A stretch of 64,000 bases of DNA from Asticcacaulis aquaticus (GCF_028550415.1 NZ_JAQQKX010000002.1:1-64000); one strand, 5' to 3'; shown: positions 34,238 to 44,293, counted from the stretch's first letter. Numbers and translations: made by a program. Notes: generated from the letters alone by a model not told the origin.

Positions 34238-34693
34238 TCAGCCCAGTGCCTTCGCCGCTTTCTCGCTGGCCTCCTTATGCGCAGCGGCCTCCTTTTCATC
34301 GCCTCCCTCGCGCGCCTTGGCGGCCAGACGCTCATAATGTTTTTGCAGGTCTGCCAGTTCCTTCTCGCTCATGTTTTCCATGTCGATATAGGCCGTATTG
34401 GCGTTTTTCGCCGCCCGGATCAGTTCGTCGAGCTTCAACTGCATGATCTTGGAATCGCGGTTCTGGGTATTCTGGATCAGAAACACCATCAGAAAGGTGA
34501 CGATGGTCGTGCCCGTATTAATGACCAGTTGCCAGGTATCGGAGAACCCGAATAGCGGCCCGGTGACGACCCACAGGATCACCACCCCCGCCGCCAGACC
34601 GAAGGCCGCGGGGCTGCCGGTGGCGACCGCTGCGGCTTGCGCAAAACAAACGAACCAACCCTTCTTTTCTGTCTTTTCAGTCTCTTGTGCCAT
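34238..34693 (-). CDS. Low-affinity iron permease family membrane protein
   Basis: A 151-residue protein with two membrane helices (about 29-49 and 56-75), matching the low-affinity iron permease family: SPAAFGLAAGVVILWVVTGPLFGFSDTWQLVINTGTTIVTFLMVFLIQNTQNRD is the family core. A charged coiled-coil C-terminus follows (LQKHYERLAAKAREGG). The family name comes from fungal Fet4 relatives; transport has not been shown for small bacterial members. AAGGTGAG precedes the ATG. Convergent with the DUF4142 gene. Confidence 0.85.
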   Translation of the reverse strand: MAQETEKTEKKGWFVCFAQAAAVATGSPAAFGLAAGVVILWVVTGPLFGFSDTWQLVINTGTTIVTFLMVFLIQNTQNRDSKIMQLKLDELIRAAKNANTAYIDMENMSEKELADLQKHYERLAAKAREGGDEKEAAAHKEASEKAAKALG

Positions 34694-34760
34694 GATGTCT
34701 CACCTTGGAATGTGAGCCAAGGCTGGCCGTCGGAGCGTAAGAAAGCAATGACGTGCCAAA

Positions 34761-34804
34761 GCATTTTCAGGCAAAGTGGACACCGGTTTGCCGTAAGGAA
34801 ATGC
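34761..34804. repeat. Palindromic dispersed repeat (GCATTTTC type)
   Basis: GCATTTTC/GGAAATGC outer arms and GGCAAA/TTTGCC inner arms around GTGGACACCGG. A well-known intergenic form in alphaproteobacteria. It lies just beyond the prpD stop. Confidence 0.7.
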
Positions 34805-34818
34805 GATAAAACAAAAAC

Positions 34819-36270
34819 TTAGATTACATACAGATCGACATACTCATGCACAGGTGTGTTTTCGAGCCGCGTCTGGTCGAGACTGAGGGCATAGATTGCG
34901 TCCTGCTGCTTCTTCGGAAAACGGCGGGCGAGATTGGTTCTGAACTTGGCCTCAAGCAGCGGGATGCCTTCCTCGCGGCGACGCTTGTGGCCGATAGGGT
35001 ATTCAACGACGATTTCGTCCATCGTCGTGCCATCGGTGAATTCGACAGTCAGACCATTGGCGATCGAGCGCTTTTTCGGGTCGTGATAGTCGGCGGTAAA
35101 GGCCGGGTCTTCATGACAGACGATCCTGTCACGCAAGACGTCGATACGGGGATCGAAGGCGACATCGTCCTCGTAATCCGCCGCCGTCAGCCGCCCGAAA
35201 ATCAGCGGCACAGCGACCATATACTGGATGCAGTGATCGCGGTCGGCAGGGTTGTTGAGCGGACCTTTCTTGTCGATTATGCGGACGCACGCCTCGTGTG
35301 TGCGGATCGAAACGCGAGCGATGTCATCAATCGTTTTCCCGCGCGCCTTAAGGTCGAAATGCAGGCGCATGGCCGCTTCGACGGCGGTCTGGGAATGGAA
35401 TTCCGCCGGATAGCTGATCTTGAACAGAATGTGTTCCATGACGTAGTGGCCATAGGGTCGCTGGAATGAAAACGCCTGGCCTTTAAAGGAAACATCGTAG
35501 AAGCCCCAGGTCTTCGCGGTCAGAGCCGAGGGATAGCCCATCTCGCCCTTCTGCACCATCAGGGCCAGCCGCACCGCGCGTGAGGTGGCATCCCCCGCCG
35601 CCCACGACTTGCGCGACCCGGTATTGGGGGCGTGACGATAGGTACGCAAGGCCTGTCCATCGACGAAGGCCAGCGACACGGCGTCTATGATCTCATCACG
35701 CGTCAGGCCCAGCATCTGCGCCACCACCGCCGTCGAGGCGACCTTTACGAGGATGACGTGGTCGAGGCCGACACGATTGAAACTGTTATCGAGCGCCAGC
35801 ACCCCCTGAATCTCATGTGCTTTGATCATGGCGCGAAGGACGTCCTTCATCAGCAGCGGCTTTTTACCCTTCGCCACGTTGTTGCGCGATATCCAGTCGG
35901 CCACGGCAAGGATGCCGCCGAGATTATCCGACGGATGCCCCCACTCCGCCGCCAGCCAGGTGTCGTTGAAGTCGAGCCAGCGGATCATGGCACCGATGTT
36001 GAATGCCGCCTGAATGGGATCGAGCTGGAACTGCGTACCCGGCACCTTTGCGCCGTGCGGCACGACGGTGCCCGGCACGATCGGGCCGAGCAGCTTGGTG
36101 CAGGCGGGATAGTCGAGCGCCTCCAGCCCGCAACCCAGCGTGTCGATCAGACAGTTGCGTGCGGTCTCGAACGCCAGACCGGAGTCGATATTGTAATCGA
36201 GCACGTAGTCGGCGATGTCGACGAAAACGCGGTCGGATTCGGGGCGGATATTTGAGATATGTGTGGACAT
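34819..36270 (-). CDS. prpD: 2-methylcitrate dehydratase
   Basis: A 483-residue MmgE/PrpD-family enzyme that dehydrates 2-methylcitrate to 2-methylaconitate or isomerises towards methylisocitrate. Family blocks: [62 protein letters not shown], and [22 protein letters not shown] is 6 bases before the ATG at 36270. It is last in a thiolase-prpB-prpC-prpD row on one strand; a palindromic repeat separates it from prpC. No acnD or prpF is present, so this PrpD is likely the complete dehydratase step. Confidence 0.94.
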   Translation of the reverse strand: MSTHISNIRPESDRVFVDIADYVLDYNIDSGLAFETARNCLIDTLGCGLEALDYPACTKLLGPIVPGTVVPHGAKVPGTQFQLDPIQAAFNIGAMIRWLDFNDTWLAAEWGHPSDNLGGILAVADWISRNNVAKGKKPLLMKDVLRAMIKAHEIQGVLALDNSFNRVGLDHVILVKVASTAVVAQMLGLTRDEIIDAVSLAFVDGQALRTYRHAPNTGSRKSWAAGDATSRAVRLALMVQKGEMGYPSALTAKTWGFYDVSFKGQAFSFQRPYGHYVMEHILFKISYPAEFHSQTAVEAAMRLHFDLKARGKTIDDIARVSIRTHEACVRIIDKKGPLNNPADRDHCIQYMVAVPLIFGRLTAADYEDDVAFDPRIDVLRDRIVCHEDPAFTADYHDPKKRSIANGLTVEFTDGTTMDEIVVEYPIGHKRRREEGIPLLEAKFRTNLARRFPKKQQDAIYALSLDQTRLENTPVHEYVDLYVI

Positions 36271-36282
36271 GAGATTCTCCTG

Positions 36283-36389
36283 CATCCCTCCCTGTTTACG
36301 GGGAGGGGGGACCGCGAAGCGGTGGGTGGGGGAAGCCCCCTTCCGTCAGCGCTGCGCGCTGCCACCTTCCCTGTGAACGGGGAAGGATG
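36283..36389. repeat. Intergenic palindromic repeat between prpC and prpD
   Basis: CCCTCCCTGTTTACGGGGAGGG (36285-36306), ACCGCGAAGCGGT, and CCTTCCCTGTGAACGGGGAAGG (36366-36387). It splits the operon without an obvious T-run. Confidence 0.75.
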
Positions 36390-36390
36390 T

Positions 36391-37566
36391 TTAATCGCGT
36401 TCCTCGATCTTCACGAACGCCCGATCCTCAGGACCGGTATAGTTCGCGCTCGGGCGAATGATCTTGCCGTCGATGCGCTGCTCGATCACGTGCGCCGACC
36501 AGCCGGCCGTCCGCGCAATGGCAAACAGAGGCGTGAACATCGCCGTCGGCACGCCCATCCGGTGATAGGAGACCGCCGAAAACCAGTCGAGATTGGGGAA
36601 CATTGTCTTGGCGTCCCACATCACGCTTTCCAGTCGCTCGGCGATCGAGAACATCTTCATCGAATTTTGCTCGGCGCTCAGGTCGCGCGCCACGGTCTTG
36701 ATCACCTCATTGCGCGGGTCCGACACCGTATAGACCGGATGCCCGAAGCCGATCACGACCTCTTTGTTGGCGACCCGCTGACGAATATCCGCTTCCGCTG
36801 CATCGGCGTTGTCGTAACGCTTCTGGATCTCGAAGGCGACTTCATTGGCACCGCCGTGCTTCGGCCCACGCAGCGCCCCGATCGCCCCGGCGATGCACGA
36901 ATACATGTCAGACCCCGTCCCGGCGATAACCCGCCCGGCAAACGTCGAGGCGTTGAATTCGTGCTCGGCATAGAGGATCAGCGAGACGTGCATGGCCTTC
37001 ACCCAGCTTGCGCGCGGCGTTTGCCCGTGCAGCAGGTGCAGGAAATGCCCGCCGATCGAGTCATCGTCGGTCTCGACTTCGATGCGCTTACCGTTGTGAC
37101 TGTAGTGGTACCAGTAGAGCAGCATCGACCCCAGCGAGGCCATTAGCTTGTCGGCGATATCGCGTGCCGAGGGGGCATTATGGTCGTCCTTTTCCGGCGC
37201 CAGACAGCCCAACAGCGACACCCCGGTGCGCATCACGTCCATCGGGTGCGCCGAAGGTGGGATGTTCTCCAGCACCGACTTCAGGCTGACCGGCAGCCCC
37301 CGTAAGGCCTTCAGCTTGGTCTTGTAGGCGTCCAGTTCGGACTGCGTCGGCAAGGCCCCGTGGACCAGCAGATAGGCCACCTCCTCGAACTCGCACCCTT
37401 GCGCTAGGTCGAGGATATCGTAGCCGCGATAGGCCAGATCGTTGCCGGTGCGCCCGACGGTACACAGGGCGGTATTGCCCGCCGCCATGCCCGACAGGGC
37501 GACAGATTTCTTGGGCTTGAAGGCCGTCGTCGCCTCCCCCTTGGGCAGCTCAGTCACTGCGCTCAT
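36391..37566 (-). CDS. prpC: 2-methylcitrate synthase
   Basis: A 391-residue citrate-synthase-fold enzyme condensing propionyl-CoA with oxaloacetate. Blocks: [67 protein letters not shown] (active His), [16 protein letters not shown] and [22 protein letters not shown] with active Asp nearby. Its short length and its neighbours favour methylcitrate over citrate synthase. Start: ATG at 37566 behind GGTGGAG; a GTG at 37578 is less likely. 12 bases separate it from prpB, so the two are co-transcribed. Confidence 0.94.
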   Translation of the reverse strand: MSAVTELPKGEATTAFKPKKSVALSGMAAGNTALCTVGRTGNDLAYRGYDILDLAQGCEFEEVAYLLVHGALPTQSELDAYKTKLKALRGLPVSLKSVLENIPPSAHPMDVMRTGVSLLGCLAPEKDDHNAPSARDIADKLMASLGSMLLYWYHYSHNGKRIEVETDDDSIGGHFLHLLHGQTPRASWVKAMHVSLILYAEHEFNASTFAGRVIAGTGSDMYSCIAGAIGALRGPKHGGANEVAFEIQKRYDNADAAEADIRQRVANKEVVIGFGHPVYTVSDPRNEVIKTVARDLSAEQNSMKMFSIAERLESVMWDAKTMFPNLDWFSAVSYHRMGVPTAMFTPLFAIARTAGWSAHVIEQRIDGKIIRPSANYTGPEDRAFVKIEERD

Positions 37567-37578
37567 AAACGTCTCCAC

Positions 37579-38457
37579 CTATTTGTTTTTATTGAACATC
37601 GCATCAAGGCGATCTTCGAAGTCGTAGTAGCCGATGCGCTGATAAAGCTCGTCGCGCGTCTGCATAGTGTCGAGCACGGCCTTCTGATGACCGTCGCGAC
37701 GGATGGCCTCATAGACGGCCTGGGCGGCCTTGTTCATCGCCCGGAATGCCGACAGGGGGTAAAGCTGGATCGCCACACCGGCAGACGCCAGTTCTTCGCG
37801 GGTAAACAAAGGCGTCCTGCCGAATTCGGTGATATTGGCCAGCACCGGCACCTTCACGGCGTCTGCGAATTTACGATAGGTCTCAAGGTCGTAGGCCGCT
37901 TCGGCGAAAATGCCGTCGGCCCCGGCTTCGACGCACCTGATGGCCCGCTCGATGGCCGCATCGACGCCGTCCACCGCAATCGCATCGGTGCGAGCGATCA
38001 GGAAAAAGTCCGGATCGGTCTTCGCATTGGCCGCCGCCTTGACGCGATCAACCATTTCATCTGTGGAGACAATCTCCTTCCCCGGACGATGGCCACAGCG
38101 CTTGGCGCCCACCTGATCCTCGATATGGCACGCCGCAGCCCCGGCCTTGATCAGCGCCTTGACCGTGCGTTCGATGTTAAACGCCGACGGCCCGAAGCCG
38201 GTGTCGATATCGACCAGCAGCGGCAGGTCGCAGACATCGGTGATACGCCTGACGTCGATCAGCACGTCCTCAAGGCCGCTGATACCGAGGTCGGGCATTC
38301 CCAGCGAGCCCGCCGCGACCCCGCCTCCGGACAGGTAGATGGCCTTATACCCGGCCCTTTTGGCTAACAAGGCATGGTTGGCATTGATCGCGCCGATGAC
38401 CTGCAAGGGCTGTTCGGCGTTGAGCGCGTTTCGAAATTTCGTACCGGGTGATGTCAT
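37579..38457 (-). CDS. prpB: 2-methylisocitrate lyase
   Basis: A 292-residue isocitrate-lyase-family enzyme splitting 2-methylisocitrate into pyruvate and succinate. The Mg2+-binding region is LVDIDTGFG (about 82-89), and catalytic Cys121 is in [13 protein letters not shown], the signature of Prp[22 protein letters not shown] also fits. It is first of the three prp genes and lies 43 bases after the thiolase gene. No PrpR-type regulator is in the window. Confidence 0.95.
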   Translation of the reverse strand: MTSPGTKFRNALNAEQPLQVIGAINANHALLAKRAGYKAIYLSGGGVAAGSLGMPDLGISGLEDVLIDVRRITDVCDLPLLVDIDTGFGPSAFNIERTVKALIKAGAAACHIEDQVGAKRCGHRPGKEIVSTDEMVDRVKAAANAKTDPDFFLIARTDAIAVDGVDAAIERAIRCVEAGADGIFAEAAYDLETYRKFADAVKVPVLANITEFGRTPLFTREELASAGVAIQLYPLSAFRAMNKAAQAVYEAIRRDGHQKAVLDTMQTRDELYQRIGYYDFEDRLDAMFNKNK

Positions 38458-38463
38458 AAAATC

Positions 38464-38500
38464 CTCATCTGCCCTCCACCTCGCACGCGGGGAGAGGGGT
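38464..38500. repeat. Intergenic repeat fragment between thiolase and prpB
   Basis: A partial copy: CCCTCCACCTCGCACGCGGG then GAGAGGGG. It is weaker than the other loci. Confidence 0.5.
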
Positions 38501-39663
38501 TAGTTCAAACGCTCCAGAATACTCGCATAATTGGCTACCGCACCGCCGCCCATATTGAACACAGCCCCAAGTTCGGTGCCCGGCACCTGCATCTCACCCG
38601 CTTCACCGGTCAGTTGCCGCGCCGCCATCACATGCATCGACACGCCCGTCGCCCCGACCGGATGCCCCTTGGCTTTCAGGCCACCGGACATATTGGTCGG
38701 CAACACGCCCTGTCGCCCCGTGCCACCGGCGACGATGAACTCCGCCCCCTGCCCCCTGGCCGCCAGCCCCATGGCCTCGGCCACCAGCACCTCGGCGATG
38801 GTGAAACAATCGTGGACCTCGGCAAAGCCCAGTTCCGACACCGTCACACCTGCCTGTTCGTAGGCTTTCGCAAAGGCCAGACGCGGACCGGTGAAATCGA
38901 GGAGATCCTTTTGCGACAAGGGCAGCAGATCATTGATCTGTACCGCCGCGCGGAAACCGACCGCGCGCTTGAACTCTTCCGCCCGATCGGTGCGCACAAG
39001 CACCACCGCTGCCGCGCCGTCCGAGACCAGCGAACAATCGGTCATCTTCAACGGATCGGAAATCAGCGGGTTTTTGTCGGAAACGGTATGGCAGAACTCG
39101 ACCGACAGCGGTTTGCGCAACTGCGCCAGAGGATTATGCAGCGCCGCCGCGTGGTTCTTGGCCGCCACATGCGCCATGGCCAGGGTCGGATCGCCGTATC
39201 TTTCTGCATAAGCTTTGGCATAGCGCGCAAAGATATCCGGAAACGACAGCCCCGCCTCTTCCTTCTGATAGCTGGCCATGCCCAGCGACCGCGTCACGCC
39301 CGCGCCATCGAGGTCGGTCATTTTCTCGGCCCCGACGACCAGCGCCACGTCAATACGGCCTGAGGCTATGGCATCCATCGCCGCATACAGCGCCGCCGAT
39401 CCCGAGGCACAGGCATTTTCATAACGCGTCGCGGGCTTGTAGCGCAGGCCGTTATCGGCGCCCAAAACCATCGACGAACAAAATCCGTCCGGTGTCAGCC
39501 CGGCATTGTAGAGCCCGAGAAACACGGCATCGACATCGTTGCCCGCGATTCCGGCATCGCTCAGCGCCTCACGCGCCGCCGCCTGAATCAGGTCTTCCAG
39601 CGACTGGCCGGTGAGCCGTCCGAACGGCGTGTGGCCCCATCCGACCATAGCGGCCTTAGGCAT
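38500..39663 (-). CDS. SCP-x-like thiolase (acetyl-CoA acyltransferase family)
   Basis: A 387-residue thiolase of the non-specific-lipid-transfer/SCP-x branch. The acylated Cys85 is in ENACASGSAAL; AEVHDCFTIAEVLVAEAMGL and the C-terminal GHPVGATGVSMHV carry the His residues of this branch. It lacks the second CxGGG cysteine of FadA-type enzymes, as SCP-x members do. The start at 39663 has AGGAG five bases upstream; a GTG at 39669 touches that site and is rejected. Its place at the head of the prp row suggests it releases propionyl-CoA from a branched or odd-chain acyl-CoA; that is inference. Confidence 0.88.
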   Translation of the reverse strand: MPKAAMVGWGHTPFGRLTGQSLEDLIQAAAREALSDAGIAGNDVDAVFLGLYNAGLTPDGFCSSMVLGADNGLRYKPATRYENACASGSAALYAAMDAIASGRIDVALVVGAEKMTDLDGAGVTRSLGMASYQKEEAGLSFPDIFARYAKAYAERYGDPTLAMAHVAAKNHAAALHNPLAQLRKPLSVEFCHTVSDKNPLISDPLKMTDCSLVSDGAAAVVLVRTDRAEEFKRAVGFRAAVQINDLLPLSQKDLLDFTGPRLAFAKAYEQAGVTVSELGFAEVHDCFTIAEVLVAEAMGLAARGQGAEFIVAGGTGRQGVLPTNMSGGLKAKGHPVGATGVSMHVMAARQLTGEAGEMQVPGTELGAVFNMGGGAVANYASILERLN

Positions 39664-39843
39664 ACCCACTCCTGTGTTTTCGCCGGATCAATCCGGCATC
39701 CCTGCCGTGCCACACAACTTATATTGTTGCATTTGCCACTAAATTAGACACCCTGCCCTTGCGTCAGTCAAGCCCATGCGCTGGCACAACTGCGTGACCG
39801 CCCGCACTGCATTTTTATTTCGCATCTGCGAAGGTCAGCTACC

Positions 39844-41370
39844 ATGCGCAAACCCTTTTCCATTCCGCTGAACCAGACCGCCTTCGCGGCCGGCCTGATA
39901 CTGCTCGCCTTCGGGCTGGTGGCGTGGATCGTATTGTCACCCGCCGCAGTGCATGGCCTCTATAATTCCGATATCCTCCTACCCGCCGCCCTGCACGACA
40001 ACGCCTTTACACGCCCCAACGGCTATATGGGGTTTCAGCAGGCGCGCATCCTCAGCTTCTTTCCCGATCAGGCCGTCTATCATCCTATGGCCCTTCTGAC
40101 CGGCGATCCGCGCGCGGCTTTTTTCGGCTATGCGGTGATCTCGTTCCTCGCCCTGACCTGGGTCGGCGCCACCGCCATTCATCAACTCGATCCCAACATC
40201 AGGGTGCCCACAGCGGCGCTTGCCTTCGCACTGGTGTTCACGCTGCTGACCTTTGGCTTGAAGCAGGTGCCCGGCCTCAGCCCGCCCTACGACGCCCTGC
40301 TGTTCCCGGTCAATCATTCCGGTCCGCTGATCGTGTCGATCTGGCTGTTCACGCGCTTGAAGGCACCCCTGAAACCGCAAATGCTTCTGTTGTCGGCGAT
40401 AATCTTTCTGACCAGCCTGTCGGATGCGCTATTCCTGCTGTTCGCCGTCGCGCCTTTAGGGCTCGCCGCTCTGACACGGCTGGATTTCGTCAGCCCGCGC
40501 GCGCTCCTGCGCTCGCTATGGCGCGAAAAGACCTATGCCGGTCTGATGGCATTCGGCCTGTGCGGCGTCGGCGCGTCCAGCCTCTTCTTTTCACAGGGCG
40601 CGCCGCCCCTGACGGTTCAGGCCGTCGTCGACGCATTGCGCCTCCTCCGCCACGACCTTCTGTCGCTCAATCCGTTCAATCTGTATTATCTGATCGGACT
40701 TGTTGTGCTTGTCGGCGTGGTGACGGAAGTTGTCAAACGGTCCGGCGATGCCCGCCGCCAGATGATCTATGTCGCTGCCGCCATGAGCCTGCCGATCGGG
40801 TTTTTTGTCGTCTACTACGGCGGTCAGGGTGCCTCGCGCTACCTGATGGCCCTGTTTGTCTGGCCGCTGATCCTGCTGAGCGGCGCTTTGGCAAGGCACC
40901 TGCGCAAAGGCCGCCGGGTCATCCTCGCGGGCAGCCTTGTCGGGCTGGCCGCCGGAACCGCGGCCCATGGCAGCGCTATCCCCGCACTCAACTGGCGCGA
41001 CCCGGTCGAGACCTGCCTGAGCCGGTATCCATCCCTCACACGCGGGTTAGCCGCCTTCTGGGTGGCGCGGCCGATCTCGGTATCCAGCGACTTCCGCCTG
41101 CGCACCGAGCAAATTAGTCCCGACGGCCAGCCCTATGTCTGGGGCAACGACCCGTGGTGGTACTGGCATGGCGCCGACGGTACGCCTGCGCGGTTCGACT
41201 TCATCGTCATGAAGGACCTTGACGAGGCCGCTATCCGTGCGAAGTACGGCGATCCGGCCCGCGTCATTCAGTGCCCGACGACGGCGGTCTGGATGTACGA
41301 CGATCCCGCCCGCGTGGCGGAAACTCTGGTACGCGACGCAACGCGCTTGAAACGTCAGATCAGGCTATGA
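39844..41370 (+). CDS. Polytopic membrane protein, GT-C glycosyltransferase-like, unknown
   Basis: A 508-residue protein with about ten membrane helices and a soluble C-terminal part from about 385. The N-terminal periplasmic loop (SDILLPAALHDNAFTRPNGYMGFQQARILSFFPD) and the overall plan resemble GT-C-type membrane enzymes, but no DxD/ExD site is certain. The C-terminus (WGNDPWWYWHGADGTPARFDFIVMKDLDEAAIRAKYG) looks like a small globular domain. It stands alone, divergent from the thiolase gene. I do not assign a function; a lipid-linked sugar or surface polymer role is only a guess. Confidence 0.6.
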   Translation: MRKPFSIPLNQTAFAAGLILLAFGLVAWIVLSPAAVHGLYNSDILLPAALHDNAFTRPNGYMGFQQARILSFFPDQAVYHPMALLTGDPRAAFFGYAVISFLALTWVGATAIHQLDPNIRVPTAALAFALVFTLLTFGLKQVPGLSPPYDALLFPVNHSGPLIVSIWLFTRLKAPLKPQMLLLSAIIFLTSLSDALFLLFAVAPLGLAALTRLDFVSPRALLRSLWREKTYAGLMAFGLCGVGASSLFFSQGAPPLTVQAVVDALRLLRHDLLSLNPFNLYYLIGLVVLVGVVTEVVKRSGDARRQMIYVAAAMSLPIGFFVVYYGGQGASRYLMALFVWPLILLSGALARHLRKGRRVILAGSLVGLAAGTAAHGSAIPALNWRDPVETCLSRYPSLTRGLAAFWVARPISVSSDFRLRTEQISPDGQPYVWGNDPWWYWHGADGTPARFDFIVMKDLDEAAIRAKYGDPARVIQCPTTAVWMYDDPARVAETLVRDATRLKRQIRL

Positions 41371-41390
41371 TTTATTCCACCCGCGTCACC

Positions 41391-42320
41391 TTAGGCCGCA
41401 CCGTTTAACTTCGCTCTCGCCGCGTCTCTCTCTGCCTTGGACACCCCCCAAATATCTCGGCCCCTTTCAATCTCCTGCATGATCTCGGGGGTAGCACAAT
41501 ACGCTCGGTCAAAAGCATTCAGTGCCTCCGGATTTTCCCTCTTATAGAAACATATCCGTGCCGCATCCCATGGCCGCATCATATCCAGCGGCTCAGACCG
41601 GCGGTCACCCCGCACCAAAACCACATGCAGACGCTTAAGATAGTCAACCAAAGCCCAGCGATTGCGCTTCTTTTCGTCACGCAACTCAAAGGCTTCTTCG
41701 CGTGTCACCGGCAATCCCTTCGACAAAGCTTCGACATTCAACGCATCGTAAACAGCCTGTGCCTTGTCGAATTCACCCAGTTCCCGGTAGGCGTTCATTA
41801 CCCGCAACCGGATCGCCAGCCATGTCTCGTCCTCCGGTTTGGCCGGAAGAGTTTCGGCCAAATTTAAGAAAGCCCGCTGATACCTCATCTTGAGAACAGC
41901 ATCGTCATCGGCTTCCCAACTTGCATTCAGCAAATACCAGACGATCTTTTCCGATTTCGGATTCAGAGCCTTCTCGATCCACGCCACACGAAAGAACGGC
42001 GTATCGGTCTCACGCAGAGCCTGATATTCAGCCGACGCCAGAAGCCCTTCAAGCGCCTTGATTTCGGCCTTGGTAAATTCACGATACATGATGAGCCCAT
42101 TGTCGGGACAGATCGGCGGCGTTACCGGAAACTCACCGGACCCGTAGGGTTTGCCGTCCGGACGCTGCCCCCATGTCGAATAGGACATGTAGAACGAATG
42201 CTCGAACGACTTTCCACCGACGGGACATTTGAGCTCCTGGGGCGGCGCAATAGTGCTCGCGGTGGTAGACGCCGCGCTCGCCAGCAAAGCCACCGCAGCC
42301 GTTAAAATCCATGTGCGCAT
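41391..42320 (-). CDS. Secreted protein of unknown function
   Basis: A 309-residue protein with a signal peptide (MRTWILTAAVALLASAASTTA). The mature N-terminus has two Cys motifs, KCPVGGKSFEHSF and PICPDNGLIMYREF, reminiscent of the zinc-ribbon-like start of DUF2225 proteins (CPxCxxxF). A helical, TPR-like part follows (WLAIRLRVMNAYRELGEFDKAQAVYDAL). I recognise no exact family. Late Cys residues (ARICFYKRE, RAYCATPEI) could form disulfides. It ends 20 bases from the convergent membrane-protein gene. Confidence 0.6.
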   Translation of the reverse strand: MRTWILTAAVALLASAASTTASTIAPPQELKCPVGGKSFEHSFYMSYSTWGQRPDGKPYGSGEFPVTPPICPDNGLIMYREFTKAEIKALEGLLASAEYQALRETDTPFFRVAWIEKALNPKSEKIVWYLLNASWEADDDAVLKMRYQRAFLNLAETLPAKPEDETWLAIRLRVMNAYRELGEFDKAQAVYDALNVEALSKGLPVTREEAFELRDEKKRNRWALVDYLKRLHVVLVRGDRRSEPLDMMRPWDAARICFYKRENPEALNAFDRAYCATPEIMQEIERGRDIWGVSKAERDAARAKLNGAA

Positions 42321-42353
42321 AATCCCCCCCCGAACCTGAAACTTCGCGGCACA

Positions 42354-43118
42354 CTATAGGCGCGAAAAATAATACAGTACAATCCCGCTGGTGGTCGCGA
42401 CATTAAGGCTGTCGAAACCACCGTGCATGTCGATGCGCACCGTTTCGCACGCGGCCATGATGTCGGCGCTCAGCCCCGGGCCTTCGGCACCGAACAGTAC
42501 CGCCGAGCGGGCGGCAGGCACCACCGTCTCCAGCGTCATCGCCCCCGAGGGCGTCAGGGCATAGGGCGTCAGGTCCAGCGCTTTCAGCGTCCCAACTACG
42601 TCATCGACGCGATAGTGCGGCACTTCGAGCACGCCGCCGACGCTAACGCGGATCGCCTTGCGGTACAAAGGATCGCAGCAGGTCTCATCCAGCACCACGG
42701 CATCGACGCCGAAAGCCGCCGCGTTACGCATCAGCCCGCCCATATTATCGGTATTGCTGATCCCGCAAAGGACCAGAACCCGCGCCCGGTTGCCACTCAC
42801 GCGTTGGGTCAAGGTCTGTTTGGGCGCATATCGCCCCAGTGCCAGATAGCCACGATGGATCGGAAACCCGGCCACAGCGTCCATGACAGCTTGCGGCACG
42901 ACATAGACCGGCGCATCAGGCAAATGCGCCAATCCCGGCAATCGCTCCGGCGTTGTCAAAACGCTGACCGTTTCTGCCACCGGCGAGGTAAACAACCGCT
43001 CCAGCACGACCTTGCCTTCGGCCATGAACAGGCCGTTCCTCCCCGTAAGGTCACGGTCTTTCACATCGCGATAGAGCACAAGACGGGTGTCGTCAGGGTC
43101 GGTGATTTCAAACAGCAT
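42354..43118 (-). CDS. SpoU/TrmH-family RNA 2'-O-methyltransferase
   Basis: A 254-residue SPOUT enzyme. N-terminal substrate-binding part: GLFMAEGKVVLERLF. The three SPOUT motifs are visible: LCGISNTDNMGGLMRNAAAFGVDAVVLDETCCDPLYRKAIRVS (motif 1), AVLFGAEGPGLS (motif 2) and DSLNVATTSGIVLYYF (motif 3, AdoMet knot). It methylates a ribose in rRNA or tRNA; which one is not visible. It begins inside the end of the MscS gene (11-base overlap), so translation is probably coupled. Confidence 0.9.
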   Translation of the reverse strand: MLFEITDPDDTRLVLYRDVKDRDLTGRNGLFMAEGKVVLERLFTSPVAETVSVLTTPERLPGLAHLPDAPVYVVPQAVMDAVAGFPIHRGYLALGRYAPKQTLTQRVSGNRARVLVLCGISNTDNMGGLMRNAAAFGVDAVVLDETCCDPLYRKAIRVSVGGVLEVPHYRVDDVVGTLKALDLTPYALTPSGAMTLETVVPAARSAVLFGAEGPGLSADIMAACETVRIDMHGGFDSLNVATTSGIVLYYFSRL

Positions 43119-44250
43119 TCGTCACGGTGGCGGCGGAATCGGCGGGGTCGGATATATCCGCCTTTAACCGCTTCCGCCCCGCATCGCCAGCCTCTTCGAC
43201 CACGGCTCGCGTTTTCGGCAAGGCTTCGGGGTAGCGGGCATTGATAAAGGCCACCATGTTTTCGCGCACATAGCACCTCAGGTCAAAGGCCGTCGGCGAG
43301 TCGGCGGCGCTGACCAGAATGCGGATCTTCACCACATCGGGATAGGTCTCGGTCATCTGCACGACCTGCACCTGCTGATCCCACAGGTCGGTTTTCGCCA
43401 GAAGTTCCAGCAGGTGTGCCCGCAGAGGCTCGACCGGCAGGCTGTAGTCGGCATAGAGCTCGACGGTGCCGATGATGCTGGCCGAGGTCCGCGTCCAGTT
43501 CTGAAATGGCTTCTCGATAAAATAGCCGATGGGCAGGACCAGCCGCCGTAGGTCCCATATGCGCACCACGACATAGGTCAGGGTGATCTCCTCGACCCAG
43601 CCCCACTCGCCCTCAACCACGACGGCGTCCTCCAGCCGGATCGGCTGGGTGATGGCGATCTGAATACCCGCCAGCAGATTGCCGAGCGTCTTTTGCGCCG
43701 CGAAGCCGATGACAATGCCCGCCACCCCCGCCGAGGCCAGCAGACTGACGCCCAGCCCGCGCAGTTCGTCGAACAGCAGGAAGATCGCCGCCAGCGTCAG
43801 CACCACCAGCAGGAAGGTCGCCAGCCGCCGCGCCAGCATGATCTGGGTATGGACGCGCCGCGCTTTCAGATTGTCACGCACCGTAATATCGTGACGGCGC
43901 GAGATCGAGACACTGACGATATCGATGGCGCACAGGGCCAGCCAGTAGATCAGGACGATGGTCAGGAACTTGGTGACCGTTATCACCACGTCTCCATCCA
44001 TGAGCTCGGGCCAGAATATGCGGATCGCGACAAATACGGCCAGCACCGGCATGGCCGTATAGAGCGGGCGCTTCAACCTCTCGACATCGAAGCGGTACAG
44101 TGCCGTCGCATGGCGCTTCGCCCGCCAGCGCGCAAAAGCCATGACCAGCCACGCCACCAGAAACGCCGCCGCATAGGTCATGACGACCATGGCCGACACG
44201 GCAACCCACAGTGGCAGGCCTTCGAAATAGTGAGTTAGAAGCAAACGCAT
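43108..44250 (-). CDS. MscS-family mechanosensitive channel
   Basis: A 380-residue inner-membrane protein. Four to five helices end in the pore helix GVSLLASAGVAGIVIGFAAQKTLGNLLAGIQIAITQPI, followed by the MscS beta domain (VEGEWGWVEEITLTYVVVRIWDLRRLVLPIGYF) and an alpha/beta C-terminus. It would open under membrane tension. The ATG at 44250 has GAGGG upstream; an in-frame start at 44364 would fall across the promoter region. It overlaps the methyltransferase gene by 11 bases. Confidence 0.92.
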   Translation of the reverse strand: MRLLLTHYFEGLPLWVAVSAMVVMTYAAAFLVAWLVMAFARWRAKRHATALYRFDVERLKRPLYTAMPVLAVFVAIRIFWPELMDGDVVITVTKFLTIVLIYWLALCAIDIVSVSISRRHDITVRDNLKARRVHTQIMLARRLATFLLVVLTLAAIFLLFDELRGLGVSLLASAGVAGIVIGFAAQKTLGNLLAGIQIAITQPIRLEDAVVVEGEWGWVEEITLTYVVVRIWDLRRLVLPIGYFIEKPFQNWTRTSASIIGTVELYADYSLPVEPLRAHLLELLAKTDLWDQQVQVVQMTETYPDVVKIRILVSAADSPTAFDLRCYVRENMVAFINARYPEALPKTRAVVEEAGDAGRKRLKADISDPADSAATVTNAV

Positions 44251-44275
44251 CGGCACACGCCCTCGACAACGGCCG

Positions 44276-44293
44276 CAAATTGTGATCACACTA
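44276..44293. promoter_or_regulatory. TGTGATCACA operator 1, before puuA
   Basis: AATTGTGATCACACT contains the perfect palindrome TGTGATCACA (44281-44290), 98 bases before the puuA start and 31 before mscS on the other strand. The same core is at 53365-53374 and 58482-58490. Confidence 0.65.

Noticed and set aside
39670-39843. ScfR/PccR-type TTTGCAAA site before the thiolase-prp row
   Set aside because: Only a loose match (TTGCATTTGCC) is present, without the paired TTTGCAAA units.
44276-44293. TGTGATCACA as a CRP/FNR site
   Set aside because: CRP needs TGTGA-N6-TCACA; here the half sites touch with no spacer, in all three copies.
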